Shown piece by piece: positions 8,032 to 17,110 of a DNA stretch of 64,000 bases (the stretch's first letter is position 1; each line of letters opens with the position of its first letter). The translations under genes were made by a program, and so were the position numbers. The stretch covers positions 2,542,001 to 2,606,000 of the forward strand of contig NZ_CP027062.1 in the NCBI RefSeq assembly GCF_002966125.1, read 5' to 3'. This DNA is from Pukyongia salina (lineage in GTDB: Bacteria; Bacteroidota; Bacteroidia; Flavobacteriales; Flavobacteriaceae). The notes beneath the pieces are model-generated. The model searched no databases and had not been told where the DNA came from. It was given only the letters and a program-made list of their open reading frames with translations.

Positions 8032-9957
8032 TTAACTTTTTTTGGCCGATTTAAACTTTTTAAGGACCATAACGCCCAGTGGAGCCAGATCGAGTACTAC
8101 AGACTGAGCCCTGTGTTGCCACTCTACAGCTTCGGAAGTATATTGTTTTGCGATCTTATAACCGCTTCCTCCAAACTCCGGAGCATCACTATTGAAAATT
8201 AGTTTGTAGCTACCAGAGGCTGGCAAACCAATGCGGTATTCTTCCCTGGGAACGGGTGTCATGTTGGCTATCAGAACAAGATCATCCTTCTCATTCTCGC
8301 CCTTCCGCACATAGGCCAAAACCGAATTTTCTGAATCGTTATAATCTATCCATTCGAAGCCTTCACTTACAAATTGCTTTTCGTGTAAGGCCGGCTCATT
8401 TCGGTACAGATTATTTACTTCAGCAACTAATTTCTGAATCCCCTTATGATAGTCGTATTCCAGTAAATGCCAGTCCAGGCTTTGCTGAAAATTCCATTCA
8501 TCACTCTGTCCAAATTCACCTCCCATAAAAAGCAACTTACTTCCGGGATGCGTGTACATATAACTATACAACAGCCTTAGATTGGCAAACCGTTGCCATT
8601 CATCGCCAGGCATACGCCCTAAGATCGACTGCTTGCCGTATACAACTTCATCGTGACTTAAGGGAAGCATGAAGTTCTCGGTAAAGGCATAGGTCATGCT
8701 AAAGGTGATATCGTTCTGGTGATGCTTTCGGTAAATGGGTTCTTTTTTAAAATATTCGAGGGTATCGTGCATCCAGCCCATCATCCATTTCATTCCGAAG
8801 CCCAGTCCGCCCAAATAGGTAGGTTTGGAAACCATAGGGAAGGAGGTAGATTCTTCGGCTATGGTTTGTACCCCGTCAAAACTTCCGTAGATCTCTTCAT
8901 TCAATTCTTTAAAGAACGAAATGGCATCCAGGTTCTCCCTGCCGCCATATTGATTAGGTTCCCATTCTCCGTCTTCCCTAGAATAATCCAGATATAGCAT
9001 ACTCGCAACAGCATCTACTCTCAGGCCGTCGGCGTGATATCGGTCTAACCAGAAAACCGCGTTACTAATAAGGAAGGCACGAACTTCGTTTCTGCCATAA
9101 TTGAATATTAAACTCTTCCAGTCGGGGTGATACCCCTTTCGCCGGTCCGGATGTTCGTACAAATGTGATCCGTCAAAATTTCCAAGTCCGTGCGCATCCT
9201 CCGGAAAATGAGAAGGTACCCAATCCAGGATCACGCCAATGTCATTTTTGTGTAATTCGTCTACCAGGAACATAAAATCTTCCGGATAGCCAAATCGGGA
9301 AGTGGGTGCGAAGTAACCCGTAAGCTGGTATCCCCAGGAAGGATCGTAGGGATATTCCATAATAGGCATGAACTCTACATGGGTAAAATTCATTTTCTTC
9401 ACATACGCTGTTAGTTCACTGGCGAGCTCCAGGTAGCTAAGGGGCCGATTCTCTTCGGCTTTGTGCATCCAGGACCCCAGGTGAACTTCGTAAACAGAAA
9501 AAGGCTTATCCAGGCGATTAATATCCTTTCGCTTTTTCATCCAGTTCTTGTCCTTCCATGTATAGGTAGTGTCCCAGACAATGGAGGCTGTGTTTGGAGG
9601 ATGTTCACATCGCGCTGCAAAGGGATCTGCTTTTTCGGTTTTAATATCGCCGTGATGAGAGTGGATCTTATACTTATATTTTGCCCCTTTTTCCACGTTG
9701 GGTATAAATCCTTCCCAAATCCCGGATGAGTCCCATCTAATATTAAGCGGATGTTCACCCTCTATCCAAAAATTAAAATCACCAATTACAGAAACTGCTT
9801 TCGCCGATGGAGCCCAAACGGCAAAATAAACTCCTTTTTTCCCATCTACTTCGGTGAGATGGGCCCCTAGTTTCTCGTAAAGCCTAAAGTGCTTTCCCGC
9901 CTTGAAGAGGTCGATATCGAAATCGGTAAATAAACTATGCGGAATTACGTTGCTCAT
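8032..9957 (-). CDS. glgB: 1,4-alpha-glucan branching enzyme
   Basis: Protein of 641 residues (start MSNVIPHSLF) that forms alpha-1,6 branches in glycogen. It has an N-terminal CBM48 module (about 20-120) and a GH13 barrel with the nucleophile in DGLRVDAV (Asp315), the acid/base in IAEES (Glu368) and LSHDEV further on. A longer frame exists upstream, but the ATG at 9957 overlaps the stop of the maltokinase gene as ATGA, the usual coupling signal, and gives the normal family length. Last gene of the glgE-mak-glgB operon, it branches the linear glucan made by GlgE. Confidence 0.96.
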   Translation of the reverse strand: MSNVIPHSLFTDFDIDLFKAGKHFRLYEKLGAHLTEVDGKKGVYFAVWAPSAKAVSVIGDFNFWIEGEHPLNIRWDSSGIWEGFIPNVEKGAKYKYKIHSHHGDIKTEKADPFAARCEHPPNTASIVWDTTYTWKDKNWMKKRKDINRLDKPFSVYEVHLGSWMHKAEENRPLSYLELASELTAYVKKMNFTHVEFMPIMEYPYDPSWGYQLTGYFAPTSRFGYPEDFMFLVDELHKNDIGVILDWVPSHFPEDAHGLGNFDGSHLYEHPDRRKGYHPDWKSLIFNYGRNEVRAFLISNAVFWLDRYHADGLRVDAVASMLYLDYSREDGEWEPNQYGGRENLDAISFFKELNEEIYGSFDGVQTIAEESTSFPMVSKPTYLGGLGFGMKWMMGWMHDTLEYFKKEPIYRKHHQNDITFSMTYAFTENFMLPLSHDEVVYGKQSILGRMPGDEWQRFANLRLLYSYMYTHPGSKLLFMGGEFGQSDEWNFQQSLDWHLLEYDYHKGIQKLVAEVNNLYRNEPALHEKQFVSEGFEWIDYNDSENSVLAYVRKGENEKDDLVLIANMTPVPREEYRIGLPASGSYKLIFNSDAPEFGGSGYKIAKQYTSEAVEWQHRAQSVVLDLAPLGVMVLKKFKSAKKS

Positions 9958-11591
9958 AAATTTTGTTCTTCGTTCATAATAGAGGCAATACCCTCCAGTG
10001 GAATGATAGCCCAAAGCGGACGCGCATTCATTTCGTAGCCTAGCTCATATACCGCCTTTTCCAGCATGGCGTATTTCAGCATAAAAATTCGTTCCTGATT
10101 ATAGCCGATATTAAGATTTGCCTCCTGAACCATTTTTGTATAGGTCTCCAGGAATACCCCAATAAAGTAGCGATATAGACATTCCCCGGCGTGATATAAC
10201 GCATCCTGTTGAAAAGGATATTTGTCGCCATTATTGAATATAGTTGCGTACACCGCATAGTGGAAGGAGCGGAACATACCGGCAACATCTTTTAAAGGAG
10301 GTTGTTTTACTACCCTATCGCGGATGGTGCTTTCGGGTTCTCCCTCAAAATCAAGAATATAAAAATCGTCGTCGGTTACAAGAACCTGTCCCAGGTGATA
10401 ATCACCATGAACCCTAATTCTTTCACCCTTCATTTTCGTCCAGTCGTAAGCCAGGAATCGCTTACGGATCTTATTTTTCTGCTCCAGGAACTGATCTGCC
10501 AGTCTTAAGGTGTCGTCCTTCAGTTTATGCAGATTATTTTCCACGGTATTCAGCCTATTCTGAAACTGGTACAGAAGTCGGTTTTTCAGCCATACTTCGT
10601 AGTCCATATTGAAACGCTGAGGGGTAAAATTGGTATCCTCGAATTCCGAACCGAGTACGATGTGCATTTCGGCGGTACGTTGAGCAAGTTTCTGTAACTT
10701 CTGAAATATATCCAGTCCTGCCCAATCTATGATCTCGTGTGGCACATCTTTTATAGGTAAGCGAGCGAACAGCTCGGCATGTGGCAATGACTCTATGTTA
10801 ATATTCTTTTTGCCGAGGTTATCAAATATCGTATCAAGTTTGTCCAGCATATATTCCCATGCGTCACCTTGATTCTCAACCATTTCCTGCATCAAGGCAA
10901 TGGTAATCATCAGGTTATCCGTGTCTATGATATTTAAACTGCCTAAATAGGCCGGGGTATTTTTAAATCCTTTTTTATCTGAAAGGAAAAGCGACATCTC
11001 ATAATCGGGGTTCTTATTTGCATATATCCTTCTGAAGAATTTGATAACACATTTATCGTTTATGATCACTGAGGTATTACTTTGTTCCATTCCCATATTG
11101 CGGGAAGACTTGTATTCGGTCTCGGTAAGACGTTCCCCCTTGTGGTATTGCACTCGTGTGGAGTCGTGAGGCCTGGCATTCAAAATTCGTTCGAAAACCA
11201 CTTTACGAAAGGCATCCAGGTTTATGGCATCAATTATAAATCCTTCAGTACCCTGTATGCTTATAGGGAGTATTTTGTCGTTTTTGGCGTAGTCTTCGTC
11301 GGTTACAAAGGCAATAGGAATAAAGTAATGTTGATAGAACGCCTCCACAAAATTGACTTCCAGGATGAGGCCGTAGTACATTTCTTCATCTTTCTGAATT
11401 CTGAAATATTCGGTGAGTTCGATGTACTTAAGTTTACTGGACTTACCACCGTACCATCGCTGTTTCTGTATATAATCTTCCAGCACTTCCGAAAGGAACA
11501 TCTGGACAAAATCTGTGTTATCCATTAATTCCTCCCAGGAATCGTCGAAATTCGAAGGTTTCTTGGCCTTGGATGTTTCCAGCTTAGCCAT
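9954..11591 (-). CDS. Maltokinase (Mak/Pep2 type)
   Basis: Protein of 545 residues that phosphorylates maltose with ATP to maltose 1-phosphate, the donor for GlgE. The N-terminal cap is recognisable by QKQRWYGGK (about 43-50). The conserved EQSNTSV strand is at about 169-175. The aminoglycoside-phosphotransferase-like catalytic loop is HGDYHLGQ (395-402, Asp397), with the metal-binding DFEGE at 414-418. The start codon overlaps the glgE stop by one base (TAATG) and the stop overlaps the glgB start by four, so the three genes are translationally coupled. In many bacteria Mak is fused to trehalose synthase; here it stands alone. Confidence 0.92.
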   Translation of the reverse strand: MAKLETSKAKKPSNFDDSWEELMDNTDFVQMFLSEVLEDYIQKQRWYGGKSSKLKYIELTEYFRIQKDEEMYYGLILEVNFVEAFYQHYFIPIAFVTDEDYAKNDKILPISIQGTEGFIIDAINLDAFRKVVFERILNARPHDSTRVQYHKGERLTETEYKSSRNMGMEQSNTSVIINDKCVIKFFRRIYANKNPDYEMSLFLSDKKGFKNTPAYLGSLNIIDTDNLMITIALMQEMVENQGDAWEYMLDKLDTIFDNLGKKNINIESLPHAELFARLPIKDVPHEIIDWAGLDIFQKLQKLAQRTAEMHIVLGSEFEDTNFTPQRFNMDYEVWLKNRLLYQFQNRLNTVENNLHKLKDDTLRLADQFLEQKNKIRKRFLAYDWTKMKGERIRVHGDYHLGQVLVTDDDFYILDFEGEPESTIRDRVVKQPPLKDVAGMFRSFHYAVYATIFNNGDKYPFQQDALYHAGECLYRYFIGVFLETYTKMVQEANLNIGYNQERIFMLKYAMLEKAVYELGYEMNARPLWAIIPLEGIASIMNEEQNL

Positions 11592-13531
11592 TACTTTTTA
11601 ATTTTAAATAAATGAAACGGCAGTGCAGGGTGTAATTCTACAAAATTCCATTCCTTATCCCAGATATAACTGCTTCCTGTTATCTGGTCTGTTACGTTAA
11701 CCTGCTGTCCTTCGTGTATCCCCAGATCGCTCATGGGGAGTTGGATCCAGCCCTTCTGACCGTAATAAGGATCGAGATTAACGATCATGATCGTTTCGTT
11801 TTCACGATCGTCACTATATTTATAATACGCCAGTAACTGGTCGTTCTCTACAGCCAGGAATTTTATATTGTTAGTTTGCTGAAGGGATGTTTGCTCTTTC
11901 CGTATTTTATTGATCTTCGAAATCAATGTGGTAAGCTTGTTTTCTTTCTTCCAGTCCCAGTGCCGAAGTTGAAATTTTTCCGAATCCAGATATTCTTCTT
12001 TACCCGGCAAAGCATCACTAACCATTTGTTCAAATACAGGACCATAAATACCTGTATTAGAGCTAAGTGTAGCAGCTAAAAAGTATCTTTGCAGATGAAT
12101 TGCCTCATTACCTCCCTGTAAAGACCAGGGGTTGATGTCCGGAGTATTAGGCCAAAAATTCGGACGGAAAAAATAGCGTTGATCGGTTTTGGTAAGTTCT
12201 TCCATATACTCGATCAATTCCTGTTTCGTATTTCGCCAGGTAAAATACGTATAAGACTGCGTAAAGCCCTGCTTCGCGAGTTGATGCATCACCTTCGGGC
12301 GTGTAAAAGCTTCGGAAAGAAAGAGTACATCGGGATGTTTTTTCTTCACTTCGCCAATAAGCCAGCCCCAGAAATAAAAAGGTTTAGTGTGAGGATTATC
12401 GACGCGGAAGACCTTTATTCCACAGGTCTCTACCCAATACAAGGCAGTTTCGAGCATTTCCTTCCAAAGGTTCTTCCAGTCCTTGCTCTCAAAGTAGATT
12501 GGAAGTATATCCTGGTATTTCTTCGGTGGGTTCTCGGCATATTGTACGGTACCATCAGGCCTCCATTTAAACCATTCGGGATGTTCTTTAACCCAGGGGT
12601 GATCCGGAGCTGCCTGTAATGCAAAGTCCATAGCGATCTCCATCCCATGTTTTTCGGCCAATTTGACCAGGGCTTTAAAATCTGCCAGGGAACCGAGCTC
12701 TGGATGAATGTCCTTATGTCCACCTTTTTCCGAACCAATACCCCATGTGGAGCCTACATCGTCATTATTGGCTTTTGTTGTATTATTCTTACCCTTTCGG
12801 TTTACTTCGCCTATGGGATGGATAGGAGGGAAGTAAAGTGTATCGAAGCCCATATTCGCCACTCTCGGTAAAAGTTGTTCGCAATCCTTGAAAGTCCCAT
12901 GCCGACCTTCTTCCTGGGAAGCCGAGCGAGGGAAGAATTCGTACCAGGTACTAAAGCGCGCCTTTAATCTGTCTACGTAGGTAGAGTATTCGTCACTTTC
13001 ACTTAAGATCCCTTTAGCAGGATATTTGGTGAGGAGCTGGTGAAGTTTGTGCGATATAGCCATTTCTACGGCTTTCGGATAGGCTCCGGGATGCCTGAAT
13101 GAAGCCACACAATCTTTTAAGAAAGTAGTTTCAGTTGCCGCGGCATCTTTCATAATACTTTCCAGATAGAGCGCTCCTTCAAGAAGTTCGGAGGTAACTG
13201 TTTGTCCATCTTCCAGTTTACGGGTAATCCCATGTTGCCAATTGAGGCCGTGATCAACCCAGGCTTCGATCTTGTATTTATACACGCCTTGCTTTGAAAC
13301 TGTGAACGCAGCAGACCAGCTATCATTAACATTGGGTTGCATGCGTACCTCTTTCCATTTATTCTCCTTAGCATGCTTATATCGAACCGAAGCGGCTATG
13401 ATGTCATGTCCGTCCGCAAAGATATCTGCTGTCACCGGTACTGTTTCGTTTACAACAGATTTCACTGGATATTCTCCGTTATTGATAAGCGGAGTGATAT
13501 TTTCGATAATAACCCTGGATTGGCTATACAT
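11591..13531 (-). CDS. glgE: Alpha-1,4-glucan:maltose-1-phosphate maltosyltransferase
   Basis: Protein of 646 residues of the GH13_3 type. It transfers maltosyl units from maltose 1-phosphate to the non-reducing end of alpha-1,4-glucan. The N-terminal beta-sandwich (DUF3416-like, about 1-110) precedes a helical insert and the catalytic barrel. The nucleophile lies in KVFRVDNPHTKP (Asp378) and the general acid in FLSEAFTRP (Glu407). It is first gene of the operon with maltokinase and branching enzyme, which together form the maltose-1-phosphate route to glycogen. A TACCTTTA box (13554-13561, minus) 22 nt ahead is a plausible -7 element. Confidence 0.95.
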   Translation of the reverse strand: MYSQSRVIIENITPLINNGEYPVKSVVNETVPVTADIFADGHDIIAASVRYKHAKENKWKEVRMQPNVNDSWSAAFTVSKQGVYKYKIEAWVDHGLNWQHGITRKLEDGQTVTSELLEGALYLESIMKDAAATETTFLKDCVASFRHPGAYPKAVEMAISHKLHQLLTKYPAKGILSESDEYSTYVDRLKARFSTWYEFFPRSASQEEGRHGTFKDCEQLLPRVANMGFDTLYFPPIHPIGEVNRKGKNNTTKANNDDVGSTWGIGSEKGGHKDIHPELGSLADFKALVKLAEKHGMEIAMDFALQAAPDHPWVKEHPEWFKWRPDGTVQYAENPPKKYQDILPIYFESKDWKNLWKEMLETALYWVETCGIKVFRVDNPHTKPFYFWGWLIGEVKKKHPDVLFLSEAFTRPKVMHQLAKQGFTQSYTYFTWRNTKQELIEYMEELTKTDQRYFFRPNFWPNTPDINPWSLQGGNEAIHLQRYFLAATLSSNTGIYGPVFEQMVSDALPGKEEYLDSEKFQLRHWDWKKENKLTTLISKINKIRKEQTSLQQTNNIKFLAVENDQLLAYYKYSDDRENETIMIVNLDPYYGQKGWIQLPMSDLGIHEGQQVNVTDQITGSSYIWDKEWNFVELHPALPFHLFKIKK

Positions 13532-13566
13532 AATTCGTTGATTTTTCAGGCCGTAAAGGTATGAAA

Positions 13567-13650
13567 CATAGGCTATTTTAGCTTTGGACTAGGGTAAAAC
13601 TTACTACAACGTTAGAGTAGTAACAGTTCACGCAACTTGTGTAGCCTATG
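13567..13650. other. Nested inverted repeats upstream of glgE
   Basis: CATAGGCTA (13567-13575) and TAGCCTATG (13642-13650) form a perfect 9-bp outer stem. Inside, TTACTAC (13601-13607) and GTAGTAA (13617-13623) form a perfect 7-bp hairpin. The structure spans the region where the glgE promoter or 5' leader must lie. It may be an RNA structure or a pair of protein-binding sites. Confidence 0.45.
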
Positions 13651-13685
13651 CCTGCATTTTCGTTATATTTATGATTATAATTCGG

Positions 13686-15095
13686 CTATTCTTTAATGAT
13701 CTTTTTGGTAATATTTCCTTCGGAAGAGGACACTTTCATATAATAGATCCCCGAGGCGAACTGCGACAAATCCACACGTAGCGTTCCCTGGTTATCGCTG
13801 TGGTCCTGCCATAACATTTTTCCGAAGTTATCAAAAATTGAAATCTCAACTTCCGAAAGATCTGCTGGTAGATTTACATTTAATGTATCATGGACCGGAT
13901 TTGGGTAGACCTTAATGCTTTCAAGAGCGTTGGCCCCAATTGCCAATATAACCCCTTCTGTCTTAAACCACGAAAAGGCATCACTAATGTTGGCGGCCGT
14001 AACGATATCTGCTACCAGGTCTCCATCAATATCTGCCGAAGTTATGGCAAAGGCCCCATTACTATAAGTAGGGTCACTACTTATCACTGCTCCGGTAAAA
14101 ACACCACTGCCATCATTTTCATACCAGGCAAAAGCATCGCCGGTGATGGCTGCTGTGATAATATCCATATCTCCGTCCTGTTCCAGGTCTACCAATGATA
14201 ATCCACGCGGACCAATAGAAAAGCTACTCGTATTATCGATAATATGAGTTGTAAAATTCTCACTACCGTCATTTTCGTACCATAAGAACTGATCTGCATT
14301 ATTACTACCGGCCGCTATATCCATATCGCCATCACCATCCAGATCGGCCACGTCTACTGCGGTAGCACCATTAGCATTCACCGAATCATCTATGGTATGT
14401 GGCGTGAACACTCCGTTTCCGTCATTTTCATACCAGGAAAAGGTATCGCCGGCAAAAGCCGCCACCACTATGTCCGGGTAGGTATCCTCATTTACATCGG
14501 CTACTTTTGCCACTCTCACCCCGTTCGTACGGTTATCACCTACACTTAAGACATTAAGAATTAAGAAATTTTCGTTTCCATCGTTAGCATAGACAACTAG
14601 GGCGTCGCCTGCATTGGCTCCCCCAACTATATCCATATCGCCGTCATCGTCGAAATCTGCTGCTCCTATGCTATATGCTTCGTTGGCATAAGACGAATTA
14701 TCTATAACGTGAGGTGTAAAAAGACCGCTGCCATCGTTTTCATACCAAAGGTATGCATCGGCATTGGAGGAGGTAGCCAGAATATCCAGATCACCGTCCT
14801 CGTCGAGATCGAAGCTGGTAGCAAAACGCGCTCCATCGGCTGTGGCTCCGTTATCGATGGTGCTTCTGGTGAAATTTCCATTGCCGTCATTTCTATATAT
14901 AGAGAAATGATCGGCCTGATAAGCTCCGCCTATCACATCTATATCGCCATCGCCGTCGAAATCGCCTGTAGTAACTGTGTTTGCGGCGTTAGCAGTAGGC
15001 TCGGCATTGTCTATAATATTTGGACTGAATGTTATTTGGGCGAGTAGGAAAGATGAGGAAAGAAAAAGGGTAACTAAGGTGGTTAGATATTTCAT
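13686..15095 (-). CDS. T9SS-exported FG-GAP/VCBS repeat protein
   Basis: Protein of 469 residues, starting at the ATG at 15095; the frame opens one TTG codon earlier. A signal peptide (about 1-19, LFLSSSFLLAQ) is followed by 7-8 repeats of about 45 residues with the calcium-binding pattern DxDGDGDxDI and the phrase WYENDGSGxF, the FG-GAP/VCBS fold of integrin-like propellers. The last 75 residues (VYPNPVHDTLNV, then FASGIYYMKV and a basic KKIIKE tail) are a type IX secretion sorting domain of type A. The protein is therefore predicted to be secreted or surface-attached. Its ligand is unknown. Confidence 0.9.
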   Translation of the reverse strand: MKYLTTLVTLFLSSSFLLAQITFSPNIIDNAEPTANAANTVTTGDFDGDGDIDVIGGAYQADHFSIYRNDGNGNFTRSTIDNGATADGARFATSFDLDEDGDLDILATSSNADAYLWYENDGSGLFTPHVIDNSSYANEAYSIGAADFDDDGDMDIVGGANAGDALVVYANDGNENFLILNVLSVGDNRTNGVRVAKVADVNEDTYPDIVVAAFAGDTFSWYENDGNGVFTPHTIDDSVNANGATAVDVADLDGDGDMDIAAGSNNADQFLWYENDGSENFTTHIIDNTSSFSIGPRGLSLVDLEQDGDMDIITAAITGDAFAWYENDGSGVFTGAVISSDPTYSNGAFAITSADIDGDLVADIVTAANISDAFSWFKTEGVILAIGANALESIKVYPNPVHDTLNVNLPADLSEVEISIFDNFGKMLWQDHSDNQGTLRVDLSQFASGIYYMKVSSSEGNITKKIIKE

Positions 15096-15142
15096 CAAAG
15101 GATTTTTTTTGGTTCTTATAAATATAATTCAAAAAAACCCAT

Positions 15143-15172
15143 AAAAAAAGCGGCTCGCAATGCGGCCGCCTT
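15143..15172 (-). terminator. Intrinsic terminator after LRR gene
   Basis: Read on the minus strand, GCGGC pairs with GCCGC, extended by a G-U and two A-U pairs, and is followed by seven U residues. It lies about 30 nt after the stop codon of the LRR gene. Confidence 0.75.
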
Positions 15173-15200
15173 AACTTTAAACTGTTAGGAGTAATACGTA

Positions 15201-15905
15201 TTAATGATCGTCGCTGGTTTCGATGGCGATAACCGACTTAGCCGCCGGTACAACCCCGGTATCATTGAAATCGAGGCTTGCGGAGTTCGACATAAGGATC
15301 ACAGAGAAATGTTCGGTGTTGGTGAAATCATTTTCGGCTATGATCACTTCCTTTAATGTTTTGATTTTTGAGATCTCTGACGGAAGTTCCCCGGATAATT
15401 TATTATCAAAAACGTTGAAAACCTCTAAATTTTTCAAATTTTTAAGCGATCCGGGTAACGATCCCGTCAAGAAGTTACTACTTAGATGTAATTGTTTAAG
15501 ATTATTAAGTGCTCCAAGCGACTCGGGAACATTGCCGGTAAGGGCGTTGCCGTTAAAGGCCAGCATTTCAAGTTTGCTTAAATTACCTAGCGAGGCAGGT
15601 AAAGTGCCTGAGATCCGATTGAAGGATAACTCTAAGATCCTTAGGTTTTTAAGTTCACCTATCGATTCGGGTAGAGTACCACTAATATTGTTGAATAATA
15701 AGGAAAGACCGGTAACAGTGTTATTTTCCACTGTAACACCCTGCCAGTCGGCTACGGGTGCGGTAATATCCCATGATTGGTTCCAGTTTTTTCCGTTAGT
15801 TGAATGATAAAACTCAAGTAGAGCTTGTCTTTCTGCTGGGGCAACCTGTGCGCTAAGAACTACTGTGAGAAGTAGCATAAGCAAGGTAGAAATAGACTTT
15901 TTCAT
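15201..15905 (-). CDS. Exported leucine-rich repeat protein
   Basis: Protein of 234 residues. The signal peptide (about 1-19, LLMLLLTVVLSAQ) is followed by a cap typical of plant-type LRR proteins (ALLEFYHSTNGKNW). Then come about five 24-residue repeats with the consensus LxxLxLxxNxxxGxLPxSLGxLxxL. This LRR class is common in secreted Bacteroidota proteins and serves in binding. No T9SS sorting domain or anchor is visible, so it is probably periplasmic or released. The final 30 residues (after IIAENDFTN) are not repeat-like. Confidence 0.85.
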   Translation of the reverse strand: MKKSISTLLMLLLTVVLSAQVAPAERQALLEFYHSTNGKNWNQSWDITAPVADWQGVTVENNTVTGLSLLFNNISGTLPESIGELKNLRILELSFNRISGTLPASLGNLSKLEMLAFNGNALTGNVPESLGALNNLKQLHLSSNFLTGSLPGSLKNLKNLEVFNVFDNKLSGELPSEISKIKTLKEVIIAENDFTNTEHFSVILMSNSASLDFNDTGVVPAAKSVIAIETSDDH

Positions 15906-15999
15906 TGGTTGAGGTTCAGATTTTACTTACAATAATGTGTAAATAAAGTCATATTCTCGCTAACAGACAAAAAAAATCGATGAAATGCACTATTTATTT

Positions 16000-16644
16000 C
16001 TATAATTGTAGGATATTTTGTAGGAAATCTATGTTTACCTCGTGCCCACCTTCAAAGGATCGTACCTCCATTCTACTCCCAAACAAGCTTGAGCCTCTTT
16101 TTATTTCTTCGGAAAGACGGGTAGGAGTGATATAAGGATCCTGGTCACCATGCATAAATAATACTTTGGTGGATGCGTCCATATAATTGAAATCTTCCGG
16201 TTTTAGTTCCTTCGGAATTCCACCCGAGTGCAATACCAGTTGCTTACATTGAATTTTCCTACTCGCTATCCATCGTGTAGCTATCGAAACACCTTGTGAA
16301 TATCCAAGGATAAAAAGGGAAGAGGGATTGGTGATATTTTCAGCTTCCCAGACCGCATCCACATAGGCCAGAACATTTTTCGTCTCGGCCAGAGTATCCT
16401 CTCGTGTAAGCCATGAAGCTCCAACATGTTTGGAATCGGTATTCAGGTAGTATTTAGAAGGTGCCTGTGGGGCGATAATGTAATTGGTTTCCGGATCAAG
16501 AGTGGAGAAGAACCTGGCAAAATAACGACTTAAATGGCCCATACCATGAAATACCATCCACACATTCAAGGTTTTATGATCATAATTATTAAGCGTGGAA
16601 TAGGAGGCTGATGCCTTATAAGTTACCCTTTTTTCTAAGGCCAT
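16000..16644 (-). CDS. Alpha/beta hydrolase, phospholipase/carboxylesterase type
   Basis: Protein of 214 residues without a signal peptide. It has the fold of small carboxylesterases (Abhydrolase_2): VFHGMGHLSRYFARFF for the oxyanion region, the nucleophile elbow GYSQG with the catalytic Ser at about 115, an Asp in FMHGDQDPYI and the His in GGHEV. It probably hydrolyses an ester or thioester in the cytoplasm; the substrate is unknown. It is divergent from the hotdog thioesterase gene, with about 40 nt between the two starts. Confidence 0.85.
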   Translation of the reverse strand: MALEKRVTYKASASYSTLNNYDHKTLNVWMVFHGMGHLSRYFARFFSTLDPETNYIIAPQAPSKYYLNTDSKHVGASWLTREDTLAETKNVLAYVDAVWEAENITNPSSLFILGYSQGVSIATRWIASRKIQCKQLVLHSGGIPKELKPEDFNYMDASTKVLFMHGDQDPYITPTRLSEEIKRGSSLFGSRMEVRSFEGGHEVNIDFLQNILQL

Positions 16645-16686
16645 TCTTCAGTTCGTTTTGTATTTTTACAAATGTAAACGAATCCT

Positions 16687-17106
16687 ATGAACAACTCAAA
16701 AGAAGAAATACTTGCGGCATGCGCGGCCATGTGTAAAAACACCTTAATAGAAACCCTGGGTATCGAATTCATCGATGTTACCGATGAGACGGTGGTAGCA
16801 CGTATGCCGGTAAATTCAACTGTTCATCAGCCCGACGGGGTCTTACACGGTGGTGCTTCAGTCGCCCTGGCTGAAAGCGTGGGCAGCATGGCATCTGTTT
16901 TGTTTATGAAAGGGCAAGAAGTAAGCATACGCGGTATTGAGATATCGGCCAATCACGTAAAAAGTGTAAGCGAAGGTTATGTATATGCAAAGGCGAAAAT
17001 CCTGCATAAGGGGAGAACTATTCAATTATGGTCAATTCCGATAGTAAACGAAAAGGATGAATTGATCTCTATGGTGAAACTTACAACCATCACCCTGAAA
17101 AAGTAA
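16687..17106 (+). CDS. Hotdog-fold thioesterase, probable DHNA-CoA thioesterase
   Basis: Protein of 139 residues of the PaaI/MenI hotdog family. The signature HQPDGVLHGGASVALAES (about 47-64) contains the catalytic Glu and the HGG turn. Proteins of this type hydrolyse 1,4-dihydroxy-2-naphthoyl-CoA in menaquinone synthesis. Position supports that role: menF begins 4 nt downstream and menD follows. Alternatively it acts on other acyl-CoAs such as phenylacetyl-CoA. Confidence 0.85.
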   Translation: MNNSKEEILAACAAMCKNTLIETLGIEFIDVTDETVVARMPVNSTVHQPDGVLHGGASVALAESVGSMASVLFMKGQEVSIRGIEISANHVKSVSEGYVYAKAKILHKGRTIQLWSIPIVNEKDELISMVKLTTITLKK

Positions 17107-17110
17107 CCGG

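Noticed and set aside
9958-10014. N-terminal extension of GlgB by 19 residues
   Set aside because: It would overlap the maltokinase gene by about 60 nt. The ATGA overlap at 9954-9957 and the family length fit the shorter start.
15223-15807. Antisense frame of 194 residues across the LRR gene
   Set aside because: Its repetitive pattern simply mirrors the repeats of the LRR protein on the other strand.
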